Notes under the pieces: generated by a model | What the model was told of the DNA's origin: nothing | Seen by the model: only the letters and a program-made list of their open reading frames with translations | The model's database searches: none | Made by a program: the position numbers and the translations under genes | Assembly: GCA_021846565.1 (NCBI GenBank) | Contig: JAJZWS010000001.1 | Span: 19,810-83,809 of the forward strand | Reading direction: 5' to 3' | Origin: Bacillota bacterium | Lineage (GTDB): Bacteria; Bacillota; Sulfobacillia; Sulfobacillales; JAIMBI01 | DNA length: 64,000 nucleotides | Shown here: piece after piece, positions 35,640-44,130 of the stretch | How the letters are laid out: each line of letters starts with the position of its first letter | Position numbering within the stretch: position 1 is the first letter of the stretch

Positions 35640-36771
35640 AGATTTTGGCCATCGGTCCATGGCGGCAAACGCCCACGGGCGATCGAGCGGCTCATCGCCC
35701 CGCGGCCAAAGATAAAGTCCCCCATGCAGCGGGGGAAGCACCTTCCCCACATCCAGCGTGTCCATAGGCGGGGGAGGAAGCGGAATCCGCAGCGGGGTCC
35801 GCCATTCCTGCCGGGGACGGCGGACCCCCCGGCCACATCGGCGACCTCGGCGTGCTGAACGGTGGCCCTCCGCACCGGTCGCTGAGTGGATCCGCGTAAC
35901 GCTCCCGCACCGCGTGATAGAAAAACATCAGGAACCCTCCGAGGCAGTACAGCGGCTCACCGAAGGATCACTCGCCGAGCCGCCGGACGAAGCGGCCCCG
36001 AAGCCAGCCATCGCGGTCGACAGAGCGCCCGACTGTCAGAACTGACGACGGCCGCCTTGCCTTGCTGGACACGTTGAGGATTCCTGCCCCCACTGAGGGT
36101 TGGTTCCCGCTCAGGGCTTGGAGATCCGGTTGAACTTGGGACCCCGCTCCTCAAGGCGGGACTTCCGGCAGCGCGTGAGCTCCCGCAGTGCACGCGCCAC
36201 TCCGTCGGTGAACGACTGCCGACCCGGCGCTGGGTTTCGTGTCGAGCGGCCTCGCGACGGCTAGGGGCGCGTGGCGCGCATCACCGGGGATGCGGTTTCG
36301 CGTGCGAAGCCGAGGGTCCCCGACGGGACGAGGCGCTCACGGCGCCTCGGGTCAAGCGGGGTACGGTCGGGCAAGACGCAGACGGGCGGACCCGGTCACG
36401 GACATCGGACGGACCCGTGGCCACAGTCGTTCCGAACGCAGTCTGCTCAGGCGGCGCCCGGTGGGTTTTCGTCATGTGTCAGAGTGCGCGACGTCGGCGC
36501 GACCGCTTGGGGCAGCGGGTGCCACGTGGCCAGGCCGCCTCGAAGCCGGCTTGCGCCGCCGCATAGCGGAGGTGGAACCGTTGCGGGCGTGAGACGGTCC
36601 CTGCACGGTCCCCGGGTCGGCCGCCACCGTGCATGGCCATCACGTGGGCGCTACACGCTTTCGCACCGGGAGCACCTCCGTGCGTTGACCTTGGCGGTCA
36701 ACGAATGGGAGGTGTTGCCGCCTGTCTGACCCGGCCTCATTCCTTGAGTGTTTGCCCTGAGCCACCCGGCA
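35640..36771. other. Decayed DNA without an intact gene
   Basis: About 1.1 kb in which frames are short and mutually exclusive. On the minus strand, fragments such as LYCLGGFLMFFYHAVRERYA (near 35900) and KVLPPLHGGLYLWPRGDEPL (near 35730), in different frames, look like parts of one decayed protein. Two adjoining stem-loops occur at 35719-35748: CCCCC/GGGGG and GGGGAAG-CAC-CTTCCCC. Nothing could be assigned to a known transposase family. Confidence 0.4.
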
Positions 36772-36950
36772 ACGGCAACGTCGGGCCGTTCACGAGCGGT
36801 TTGGCCGAGAACCGGCCAGCCACGTGGCCATCCCGAGATGAGGCACCGAACCGCATGGGGTCGAGGCTCGGGAACGCGGCGGAGCGTGGTGTCGGTCGCA
36901 GCGGAGGTCAGATCCGCTCGCCCGCCGGCGGTTTTGCCGCGCGACGGGGC
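36772..36950 (+). repeat. Dispersed repeat A, copy 2
   Basis: Direct copy of 33013-33190, about 3.7 kb away. Shared blocks include TTTGGCCGAGAA, GGGAACGCGG/GGAACGCGG and the near-identical GATCCGCTCGCCCGCCGG at the right end. No intact gene overlaps it. Confidence 0.65.
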
Positions 36951-37187
36951 GCCGTCGAGGGTATGACGGGGCGGTCCCTGCGGCACCTCTGGTCCAGAAA
37001 CGGCCACTGGAGATTGGCGTGGCTCGGGTCCTGGTTCGCGCCCCGCGGTCCACCGGGAGGACCGTAGGGGGAACTCTCCGCAGGGTCACGGGCCGTCACG
37101 GCCACTTGCACCGTCCGGGGATTTCCTTGGGCGGTCCGGGGTCCGGGCACCTGCTTCTCGGCGACGAGATGCCGGCTGGACCGCTGA

Positions 37188-37285
37188 GGCTCGATGTAGT
37201 CCGGTGACGCCCTGCACACCGAACCGGCCATGCTGGACGCTGTGGCGGTTCCTGATGGGGCCGCCGCTTGACGGCGCGCTTGTAC
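37188..37285 (-). repeat. Dispersed repeat B, copy 2 (inverted)
   Basis: Reverse complement of the unit at 33260-33358. On the minus strand it reads CGTCCAGCATGGCCGGTTCG GTGTGCAGGGCGTC and continues through CTACATCGAGCCTCAG. The spacing from repeat A differs from copy 1, and the orientation is opposite. Confidence 0.7.
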
Positions 37286-37325
37286 TCGGCGCGGGGCCGG
37301 CGCAACCACTGGCTGGGCGCGTTGA

Positions 37326-37685
37326 CCAAGTGAACCGGGCCGGCCCGGGTGCAACCAAACCCGACGAGCGTCGCAACTCACAGACTGGATCGATCCGTTC
37401 GGCGTGGCAGGCCGCGTGGTCCCCGTCGATGCCTTCTCTGCTCAGACGGAGGCCGTACGACAACTCCCTGCCGCCTCTCAATTCCATCGATTCTGGCGGG
37501 CCCTTTCCGGCACCATCGAGGCCCATGGCCAGCACTCGCGATCGGTGTCGAGAAAAATCGTGGACGAGATCCCATAAGTCGCCATAAAAGGTGGTCTCCC
37601 CATGGCACAGTTGCTCGAGAATGCGTGCGGCGTTGGGGAGCATTCCGCCACCGGGCGAATGGTGCAGGAGGGCGGTGGATGGTAA
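37326..37685 (+). pseudogene. Coding remnant with internal stop upstream of the DUF4012 gene
   Basis: One plus-strand frame reads TDWIDPFGVAGRVVPVDAFS, then QLPAASQFHRFWRALSGTIE and HSRSVSRKIVDEIP, before TAA at 37575. After the stop the same frame continues VAIKGGLPMAQLLENACGVG and ends at TAA 37683-37685, overlapping the DUF4012 start. Amino-acid composition and G/C third positions look like real coding sequence. No family is recognised. It may be the tail of a former glycan-locus gene cut off by the rearranged repeats to its left, or a short ORF starting at ATG 37602 may survive. Confidence 0.35.
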
Positions 37686-39466
37686 TGGGGCGAATCGGGC
37701 GACCGCGCACGATCTGCGCGGCGGCGCTGATGGCGGTCCTGGTGTGGCCGGGTGGGCCGCTCATCGTCCTGGCATGGTCGCTCCACAGCGCGGCTGGCAC
37801 AACCGCCCAGGTCATGCGGGAGCGGACCGCTGCCGAAGCGGCGCTGGTCGCGAGCGCGTCCGACGGATTCACTGTCAGGGCTGTGAGCGCGCAGCTCACG
37901 CAGTTGAATCGCGAGTTGGGGCGGGCTGCATGGGCCCTAGGATGGCTGGGGGGCCAACGCAGTGGGTCCGTGATGGGACCCGAGGAAGGCACGGTGACGG
38001 CGGCGGTGCGGGGAGCGGCGCTGTTGGCCCGTGCAGCGGCGGAGGTGTGGCGCGTCCGGGTGGAAGGCAGCGTGCTGGGACCCCGAGGGATTCGCGCCGC
38101 GCTGGACGCTCTGCCCGCCGGCGCGGCGGGTATCCAGGATGTGCGTCAGGCTGCCCGCTCCCTCCCGGTGCCGCAGGCGTGGAGGCGCGCGTTGGCGGGC
38201 GCGGCGCCGCTGGTGGGCCGGCTGGCGGCCATGCGTCGGCCGCTCGCCGCCGCCCTGGGATTTCCCCGGCCGGCTCGCTATCTGGTGCTGTTTCAGGACG
38301 GGGCGGAACTGCGCGCCACTGGCGGCCTCTTGGTGGCGTACGGCTGGCTGACCATGGACCAGGGCCGCGCAGCGCTGCGCTATGGCGGCGGTATTTTGCC
38401 ACTGTCGCGCCGGGCGACGGCCCAGGTGCCCGCGGGATCGGTGCTGCACCATTTCTTTGGCGAATCAACGCTGAGCTTGCTGAATGCCAACGACCGGCTG
38501 GGCGGGCCGGCCAGTACCGCCGCCATCCTTCGCCTGTATCGCTCGGTGCCTGAGGCACCCCCCGTGGTGGGCGTCGTGCTGGTCAATTCGTGGTGGATTG
38601 CCGGCCTGTTTGGTCTCTCAGGCCCGGTCGCCGTCCCCTCGCCTCAAGGGCGCGTGGTGCTCACCACCGCCACGGCGCCGCGGCAGTTGGAGCAGCTGGC
38701 CGAGCGCGACCAGGTTCCCGGGCTGCCCCGCATGGCGTTTTTGGGCCCGGTGGTCGATGCGCTGGCGGCGCGCCTGATGCCGCACGGCGTGCCCAGCGCG
38801 GCCCTGCTGGGGGCAGTGTGCGTCGGGGTCCAGTCAGGAGGCGTGCTGTGGGAGCCGGACGGGTCCGGGCTCGCGCGCCTGGTCGGCTCCTTGGGGTGGA
38901 GCGGGGCGCTGTGGCCTCCGCCAGCGCATGACAACTACCTGATGCTGGTGAACCAAAACTTTGGCGGGTTAAAGGACAATCTGTACCTCACACAGCAGAT
39001 GCAGGTCACGGTGGCGGGCCGCCGGGAGCAGATGCGTCTCGCGCTCACACTGCCGCATCGCGTGACAACCCAGACGACGTGGCTGTTGGGATCGTACGAG
39101 GGGTATGTGTCGGTGGTCGTGCCGCGCGGCACCCGGCTGGTCCGCGCCACCGGATTCGTGTCGCCGGTCGTGGTCGGCTCCCAGACCGCGCCGCCAGCCA
39201 CCGTCGTGGGAGGGGCGGTCACGGTGCCGGTTCACTTGGGGGCGCCGTCGAGTGCCGCCGCCGTGAGCCTGACCCTGCAGCTGCCGTCGACGGTCGCGCC
39301 GGACGCTCCGCTCGTGGTGCAGGCCCAGCCCGGGTGGCGGCCGGGGTCCACCGGGTTCAGGATCACCGTGGGGCGCTACAGCGTCCACTGGCAGGACCCC
39401 CGAGGGGCCGTTTTGGCGCATGCCAGCGCGCACCGCCTCGGGTTGACACCGCTGGGGGCGCCGTGA
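37679..39466 (+). CDS. DUF4012 family exported protein
   Basis: A 595-residue protein with an N-terminal membrane or signal segment (ICAAALMAVLVWPGGPLIVLA). The DUF4012 core is recognised by RYLVLFQDGAELRATGGLLV followed by the glycine- and Leu-rich domain. DUF4012 proteins are large extracytoplasmic proteins, commonly found beside exopolysaccharide genes, with no proven reaction. ATG 37679 (or 37685) follows AGGAGGGCGG. The track frame begins 110 codons earlier in decayed DNA. The stop overlaps the flippase start (GTGA), tying it to the glycan locus. Confidence 0.82.
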   Translation: MVMGRIGRPRTICAAALMAVLVWPGGPLIVLAWSLHSAAGTTAQVMRERTAAEAALVASASDGFTVRAVSAQLTQLNRELGRAAWALGWLGGQRSGSVMGPEEGTVTAAVRGAALLARAAAEVWRVRVEGSVLGPRGIRAALDALPAGAAGIQDVRQAARSLPVPQAWRRALAGAAPLVGRLAAMRRPLAAALGFPRPARYLVLFQDGAELRATGGLLVAYGWLTMDQGRAALRYGGGILPLSRRATAQVPAGSVLHHFFGESTLSLLNANDRLGGPASTAAILRLYRSVPEAPPVVGVVLVNSWWIAGLFGLSGPVAVPSPQGRVVLTTATAPRQLEQLAERDQVPGLPRMAFLGPVVDALAARLMPHGVPSAALLGAVCVGVQSGGVLWEPDGSGLARLVGSLGWSGALWPPPAHDNYLMLVNQNFGGLKDNLYLTQQMQVTVAGRREQMRLALTLPHRVTTQTTWLLGSYEGYVSVVVPRGTRLVRATGFVSPVVVGSQTAPPATVVGGAVTVPVHLGAPSSAAAVSLTLQLPSTVAPDAPLVVQAQPGWRPGSTGFRITVGRYSVHWQDPRGAVLAHASAHRLGLTPLGAP

Positions 39467-41013
39467 GCGGCGCCGTCGGGGCGCCTGACGCAGGCCGCGA
39501 GGTGGCGCGCCTGCCTCGCGATGTGCTGCGGTACCTGCCGGCGTCGGTCGTGCCGGCGCTGTGTGCGGTGGCCGGAGCCGCCCTGTTTACCCGGGTGTTC
39601 TCGCCCACGGCCTACGGGTTGTTCAGCTTGGTGGTGTCGGTCACCGGCCCAATCAGCACGGTGCTGGGACAGCCCACCGGACAGGCGGCCAGCCGCTTCT
39701 ACTCCGAGTACCGCGCTCGCGGCCAGGAATTGTTGTATCGGGGGGTCATGACGGCGCTGGCAGCTGCGACAGCCTCTGGGGCGCTGGTTCTCAGCGCCCT
39801 GGGGCTGGCGGTCTGGGCGTTCTCGGGGGGAGCACCAGCCAGCCGGCTCGCGCTTGTCGGCGCCGCCGGTCTATTGGTCCTGGGGTCCGCAGTGAGCACC
39901 ACGCTGCTGCCGGTGCTGGCAGCCCGCTTTCGCCCGCGGCCGTACGCCGCGGCCGTGATGGCCGCGGCGGTGCTGTCCGTGGCCGTGTCGGGAGCTCTCG
40001 TGCTGTGGGCGGGCCCCCACGTCGTGTACCTGGTGCTGGGTCCGGCCGTGGCAGCGCTGGTGGTATTGCCGCTGGTGGTACGCTACGCCGGCTTGGTGAG
40101 TCCCCGCCAGCTGCGGCTCATGATGCAGGGACCCGCCCCACGGCAGGTGCTGGCACGATTTGTCCGGTATGGCGTACCGCTCGCGAGCTGGTTCCTCGCG
40201 ATGTCACTGCTGAACAGCGGGGATCGGTACATTCTGGCGTGGTTTGCGGGCACGCGGGCGGTGGGGGTGTACAGCGTGAACTACAACCTGGCCAGCCAAT
40301 CGGTGGGCCTGCTGAACATGCCCATGGTGACCGCCGCCTGGCCCGTGATTGCGCGGCAGTGGGCAGGAGAGCGGCGGGCAGCCATGGCTCAGAGCCTGAC
40401 CGCGGTCTCCACGTTTTACCTGACGCTGTCGCTGGGCGTGGCCGCGGTGGTGTGGGCGGCCAGCCACCCCCTGGTCACTCTGCTGCTGGGACCCGCCTTT
40501 CGGGGGGGGGCCGTGGTGTTTGGTCCCATCCTGGCCGCCATGATCCTGTGGGGGCTGGCCCGCGTCGGTCAGAAGAGCCTGGAGCTGCATGAGCGCACGG
40601 GTTGGATGGTCAAAGACGCGGCTGTCGCCGCGGGCCTCTCCCTGCTGCTCACCGCGCTCCTGGTGCCGCACTGGTCGTACCTGGGAGCGGCGTGGGCGAC
40701 GGTGGCTGGGTATGCCGTGTACACGGCGCTCATTTGGCGGGACGCGCGGCGGTGCGTGCCCTGGACCTTGGAGGCGCCTTTGGGGCTGTCGACCGTAGCC
40801 ATCGCCGGAGCCGCCGCCATGGTGGTGCTTTTAGGACTGCCGCAGCCGAGTGCAGCCGTGTGGGCCGTGCCACTGGATGCTAGCGTGGCGGCCGTGCTTT
40901 ACGTGGCGGGTTTGGCAGGGCGGGAGTGGCTGCGTTTCCGGGGACGGCGGGACCCTCCCAGCGAGATATGGAAAAAAAAGTTTGCGGGATTGTTTCAGAT
41001 CAAGGGGATGTAA
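39463..41013 (+). CDS. Wzx-type oligosaccharide flippase
   Basis: A 516-residue MATE/MOP-superfamily protein with about 12-14 membrane helices. It starts LPRDVLRYLPASVVPALCAV and contains the flippase-like ALFTRVFSPTAYGLFSLVVS and DRYILAWFAGTRAVGVYSVN segments. Such proteins flip lipid-linked glycan units across the membrane. The GTG start overlaps the DUF4012 stop; the 128 codons added by the track are out-of-frame DUF4012 sequence. The TAA stop sits inside the promoter-like region of hddC. Confidence 0.87.
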   Translation: MSGAVGAPDAGREVARLPRDVLRYLPASVVPALCAVAGAALFTRVFSPTAYGLFSLVVSVTGPISTVLGQPTGQAASRFYSEYRARGQELLYRGVMTALAAATASGALVLSALGLAVWAFSGGAPASRLALVGAAGLLVLGSAVSTTLLPVLAARFRPRPYAAAVMAAAVLSVAVSGALVLWAGPHVVYLVLGPAVAALVVLPLVVRYAGLVSPRQLRLMMQGPAPRQVLARFVRYGVPLASWFLAMSLLNSGDRYILAWFAGTRAVGVYSVNYNLASQSVGLLNMPMVTAAWPVIARQWAGERRAAMAQSLTAVSTFYLTLSLGVAAVVWAASHPLVTLLLGPAFRGGAVVFGPILAAMILWGLARVGQKSLELHERTGWMVKDAAVAAGLSLLLTALLVPHWSYLGAAWATVAGYAVYTALIWRDARRCVPWTLEAPLGLSTVAIAGAAAMVVLLGLPQPSAAVWAVPLDASVAAVLYVAGLAGREWLRFRGRRDPPSEIWKKKFAGLFQIKGM

Positions 41014-41019
41014 TATACT
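40990..41019 (+). promoter_or_regulatory. Promoter for the heptose operon
   Basis: TTGTTT and TATACT are separated by 18 bases, at the end of the flippase gene and 28 bases before the hddC start. The stretch GATGTAATATACTG is strikingly AT-rich for this genome. It would let the heptose genes be transcribed apart from the flippase. Confidence 0.5.
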
Positions 41020-41046
41020 GCTGGAAAAGGTGAAAGGTGGGTTGTT

Positions 41047-41739
41047 GTGGATGCGGTGGTGCTGGCGGGAGGACAGGGTCGTCGAATCCGCCCCGTGACA
41101 CAGGGACCGAAGTGCCTTCTGCCGATTGGGGGGGCGGCCGTGCTGGACCATGTGATTGGGTGGCTGTGCGCCGGTGGGGGCATCGATCGGGTGTGGGTGG
41201 CGGCCGGGTACCAGGGAGACCGGGTTCGTCAGCACGTCGCGGCGCGCTATCCCGCATCCCAAGTGCGGGTGGAGGTGGAGCCCGAACCCGCCGGGACGGG
41301 CGGCGCGCTGGCGCGGCTGCGCGGCAGCTCGAGCGACCCTTTGAGCGATCCGCTGGTGGTGGCAAATGGCGACACCATGCTGGTGGGTGACCTCGCGGGG
41401 CTCTTGCGGTGCCATGGGTCGTCCGCCGCGTGGGTCACGACGGCCGTGATTCCGCGGGGACGCCGCGATGCCGATGGCATGGCGGTGCCGGCCCTGCCCG
41501 GTCCGGTGCGGCGAATGGGCCGTGGCCTCTCCGGGCCCGGGACGGTGGTGAGCGCCGGCCTCTCGGTCATGAGCGGCGCCGCGCTGGACCGCGCGACCTG
41601 TCCGGGATCGCTGGAGGGGCTCTTGGCCAGCCTCGTCGCCGAGTGCCGCGGGTGGGTCTGGGCTTACCCCTGGCAGGCCGCGGTGGATGTGGGGACGCCG
41701 GCGCGCTACCGGGCGGCGGCAGTGCAGCATGGTGGCTGA
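41047..41739 (+). CDS. hddC: D-glycero-alpha-D-manno-heptose 1-phosphate guanylyltransferase-like nucleotidyltransferase
   Basis: A 230-residue sugar nucleotidyltransferase. The signature AVVLAGGQGRRIRPVTQGPK CLLPIGG lies at the N-terminus, and the conserved VVANGDTMLV and AVDVGTPARY are present. It would transfer GMP from GTP to heptose 1-phosphate, the last step to GDP-heptose. The family alone does not fix the sugar, but the next genes encode the kinase, isomerase and phosphatase of that pathway. GTG start after GAAAGGTGGG. The 3' end overlaps hddA by 11 bases. Confidence 0.78.
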   Translation: MDAVVLAGGQGRRIRPVTQGPKCLLPIGGAAVLDHVIGWLCAGGGIDRVWVAAGYQGDRVRQHVAARYPASQVRVEVEPEPAGTGGALARLRGSSSDPLSDPLVVANGDTMLVGDLAGLLRCHGSSAAWVTTAVIPRGRRDADGMAVPALPGPVRRMGRGLSGPGTVVSAGLSVMSGAALDRATCPGSLEGLLASLVAECRGWVWAYPWQAAVDVGTPARYRAAAVQHGG

Positions 41740-42823
41740 CACGACGGGGGACGGGGGCTGGCCCGTCGTCGCGGTGCGGAGCCGCGTGCCGCTCCGCGTG
41801 AGCTTCGGCGGCGGGGGCACGGACGTGGCTCCGTACGCCGAACAGGAGGGAGGCGTTGCGTTGTCGGCCACCATCGCCCGGTACGTGGTGGCGACGGTGG
41901 CGCCGCAGAGCACGTCGGAAGTGGCGGTACATTCCGTGGACTATCGCACAACCACCACCTTCAGCATTCACGGTGACCCGCTCTACGACGGCAACCTGGA
42001 TTTGGTGAAAGCGGTCGTACACCGCGTGGACCCGTCGTGGCGGTGCGGGCTGTCTGTGCAGCTGGAGTCCGACGCCATTGCGGGGTCCGGCCTTGGGGCC
42101 TCGTCGGCGGTGGTCGTGGCCACGATCTTGGCGGTGGCCCGGGTGTTGGGCGTACAGGTGGAGTGGGAGCAGGCGGCGCGGCTGGCGTATCGGGTGGAGC
42201 GGGAGGACCTGGGCATTGCGGGCGGGTATCAGGACCAGTACGCCGCTGCCCTGGGCGGGCTCAACTGGATGGAATTTGGTCCGGGCCCGGAGGTTCATGT
42301 CGAACCGGTGGCCGTGGCACGCGATGTCCTGGAAGAGTTGGAGTGCCGGCTCGTGCTGTGGTATGTGGGCAAGACCCATGTGTCGGGGGGCATTCTGGAG
42401 CGGCAGATCGAAAACCTTCGGGCCGGGCAGGGCGAGACCAGAGCCGCTTTGGACCGCGCGAAGTCGGTCGCCTATGACCTTAGGCGCGCACTGGTTCAGG
42501 GACGGCTCAACGACTTTGGCGCACTGTTGCACGAGGGGTGGGTTGCCAAGCGCCAATTTGCGACGGGGGTGACCGATCCCCAGATTGACGCGCTGTACGG
42601 GGCGGCGCGCGACGCCGGTGCGCTGGGAGGAAAAATTCTGGGCGCTGGCGGTGGCGGCTTTCTCTTGGTGTACGTGCCCGACAGCGAGCGGTCCCAGGTG
42701 CTCGGGACGCTGGAGCGGGTGGGCGGTGCCCGGGCTCCGAACTTGTTGTTTGATCAGCGAGGGCCCCGGACGTGGTGGGCCGGACGGACGGCGACAGCTC
42801 ATCCGCGGGGCTTCATTGCCTAG
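41729..42823 (+). CDS. hddA: D-glycero-alpha-D-manno-heptose 7-phosphate kinase
   Basis: A 364-residue GHMP-family sugar kinase that would make heptose 1,7-bisphosphate. Family motifs are PLRVSFGGGGTDVAPYAEQE near residue 25, the ATP-binding AIAGSGLGASSAVVVA near 112 and GGKILGAGGGGFLLVYVP near the C-terminus. These are typical of the HddA group of capsule and S-layer loci. ATG 41729, overlapping hddC, is preferred to the track start. Related GHMP kinases acting on fucose or galactose are less likely, given gmhA and gmhB downstream. Confidence 0.85.
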   Translation: MVADTTGDGGWPVVAVRSRVPLRVSFGGGGTDVAPYAEQEGGVALSATIARYVVATVAPQSTSEVAVHSVDYRTTTTFSIHGDPLYDGNLDLVKAVVHRVDPSWRCGLSVQLESDAIAGSGLGASSAVVVATILAVARVLGVQVEWEQAARLAYRVEREDLGIAGGYQDQYAAALGGLNWMEFGPGPEVHVEPVAVARDVLEELECRLVLWYVGKTHVSGGILERQIENLRAGQGETRAALDRAKSVAYDLRRALVQGRLNDFGALLHEGWVAKRQFATGVTDPQIDALYGAARDAGALGGKILGAGGGGFLLVYVPDSERSQVLGTLERVGGARAPNLLFDQRGPRTWWAGRTATAHPRGFIA

Positions 42824-42865
42824 ACGGGAAGACGCCCGGCCGAATTCCGGAGGAGGCGAGCGAAG

Positions 42866-43486
42866 GTGGGTGTGATGTCCGAGCCAGTAGGTGGGGAAGG
42901 TGGACGGTGGGCGCTCTTGGCCCGCCAGCGCGTGGCCGAAAGCCTCGCCGTCAAGCAGCGCATGCTTGCGGATCCCTGGTGGGACGACGCGGTGGATCGG
43001 GCGCTCGCGTTGGTGGCCGACGCCGCACGGTCAGGCCACAAGCTTATGATGTGTGGCAACGGCGGCAGTGCCTGTGACGCGCAGCACATGGCCGAAGAAC
43101 TGCTGGGGCGGTTCCGCCGCGAACGCGACGCCTGGCCAGCGCTGTGCCTCGGGGCCAACATGGGCGCGATGACGGCCATTGCCAACGACTACGGCTACGA
43201 CTGGGTGTTCAGCCGGGAGCTCGCGGCATTCGGACAACGCGGCGATGTGCTGGTGGCTCTGTCCACCTCGGGGCGCTCGCCCAGCATCTTGCGGGCGGCC
43301 GAGACGGCGCGCGCCATGGGAATAAGCGTGGTGGCGCTTACAGGCGAAGGGGGCGGCCCCCTGGCGCGGATGGCGGACGCCGCCCTGTGCATGCCGTCCG
43401 ACGACACGGCACACATTCAGGAAGCGCACATGACGTTTGGCCACGTACTGGCTGAGGTGGTGGAGCTGGTCCTGGCGGGCGCATGA
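42866..43486 (+). CDS. gmhA: Phosphoheptose isomerase
   Basis: A 206-residue SIS-domain enzyme that turns sedoheptulose 7-phosphate into D-glycero-D-manno-heptose 7-phosphate, the entry step of heptose synthesis. Diagnostic segments are MCGNGGSACDAQHMAEELLG, ANDYGYDWVFSREL, STSGRSPSILRA and DDTAHIQEAHMTFGHVLAEV. GTG 42866 lies behind GGAGGAGG; ATG 42875 is an alternative. Its stop overlaps the gmhB start. Order and identity fit the GDP-heptose branch used for S-layer glycans in Gram-positives. Confidence 0.92.
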   Translation: MGVMSEPVGGEGGRWALLARQRVAESLAVKQRMLADPWWDDAVDRALALVADAARSGHKLMMCGNGGSACDAQHMAEELLGRFRRERDAWPALCLGANMGAMTAIANDYGYDWVFSRELAAFGQRGDVLVALSTSGRSPSILRAAETARAMGISVVALTGEGGGPLARMADAALCMPSDDTAHIQEAHMTFGHVLAEVVELVLAGA

Positions 43487-44124
43487 AACGAGCCGCCGTC
43501 TTCCTAGACCGCGACGGCACGCTGGTCCACGAACGCGGTCCGGTGGCGGCGTTTTCGATCGATTGGCTTTATCCCTACAGCATTCCGACGTTGTTGCGGC
43601 TCCAGGCCATGGGGTTTCTGCTCTTCGTGGTCACCAACCAGGCAGCGGTGGCGCGGGGCTTGGTCACGGCGGATGAGGTGGACGCGGTCCACCGCGGGCT
43701 GGTGGCCGCGCTGGCTGCCGGAGGGGTCCTCCTGCAGGGCATTCGCTACTGTCCGCACCATCCGGACGGCATCGTGCCCCACTACCGCCGCCCGTGCGCC
43801 GGGCGAAAGCCCGCGGCGGGATTGCTGCGGCAGCTGGCTGGCGTGTTTGATGTGGACCTGAGTCGCTCGTGGATGGTTGGCGATCACGCAACCGATGTGC
43901 AGGCCGGGCAGGCGGCCGGCACACGCACCTGTTTGGTCGATACCGGGCATGGAGCCACCTGGGCCGCGTGGGCTGGGGGAATGCCGTCGGTCGCTCGCGC
44001 CTCGACGCTGGCCGACGTGCCGCGCGTGATCGCGCAAAAAAAAGTTCACCACCCCCCGGGAGAACGGCAGGACTTGACAATAAAGATAGAGAATGGGTCT
44101 ACCGAGTGGACGAAATATGCCTAG
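43483..44124 (+). CDS. gmhB: D-glycero-D-manno-heptose 1,7-bisphosphate 7-phosphatase
   Basis: A 213-residue HAD phosphatase removing the 7-phosphate to leave heptose 1-phosphate for HddC. The nucleophile motif is VFLDRDGTLVHE, with VVTNQAAVARG, CRKP-like CAGRKPAAG and GDHATDVQAGQAAG following. The usual zinc loop has C-x-H and C-x-C; here CPHHPDGIVPHYRRPCAG keeps the first three ligands but replaces the last Cys by Gly. About 30 C-terminal residues (KVHHPPGERQDLTIKIENGS) are not conserved. The ATG overlaps the gmhA stop. Confidence 0.85.
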   Translation: MKRAAVFLDRDGTLVHERGPVAAFSIDWLYPYSIPTLLRLQAMGFLLFVVTNQAAVARGLVTADEVDAVHRGLVAALAAGGVLLQGIRYCPHHPDGIVPHYRRPCAGRKPAAGLLRQLAGVFDVDLSRSWMVGDHATDVQAGQAAGTRTCLVDTGHGATWAAWAGGMPSVARASTLADVPRVIAQKKVHHPPGERQDLTIKIENGSTEWTKYA

Positions 44125-44130
44125 GGTGGG

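Noticed and set aside
35957-36193. Minus-strand frame that seemed like the tail of a TnpB/IS605 transposase (SPEREPTLSGG-like)
   Set aside because: The resemblance is a short low-complexity string; no zinc-finger or RuvC motif of TnpB is present in any frame nearby.
37086-37643. Minus-strand frame MLPNAARILEQLCHGETTFY upstream of the DUF4012 gene
   Set aside because: The plus-strand frame over the same bases has better codon bias and amino-acid character, and the minus frame turns low-complexity within 60 codons.
44074-44102. Perfect TTGACA before the first glycosyltransferase as a promoter
   Set aside because: No -10 hexamer lies 16-18 bases downstream, so it was mentioned only as context and not listed.
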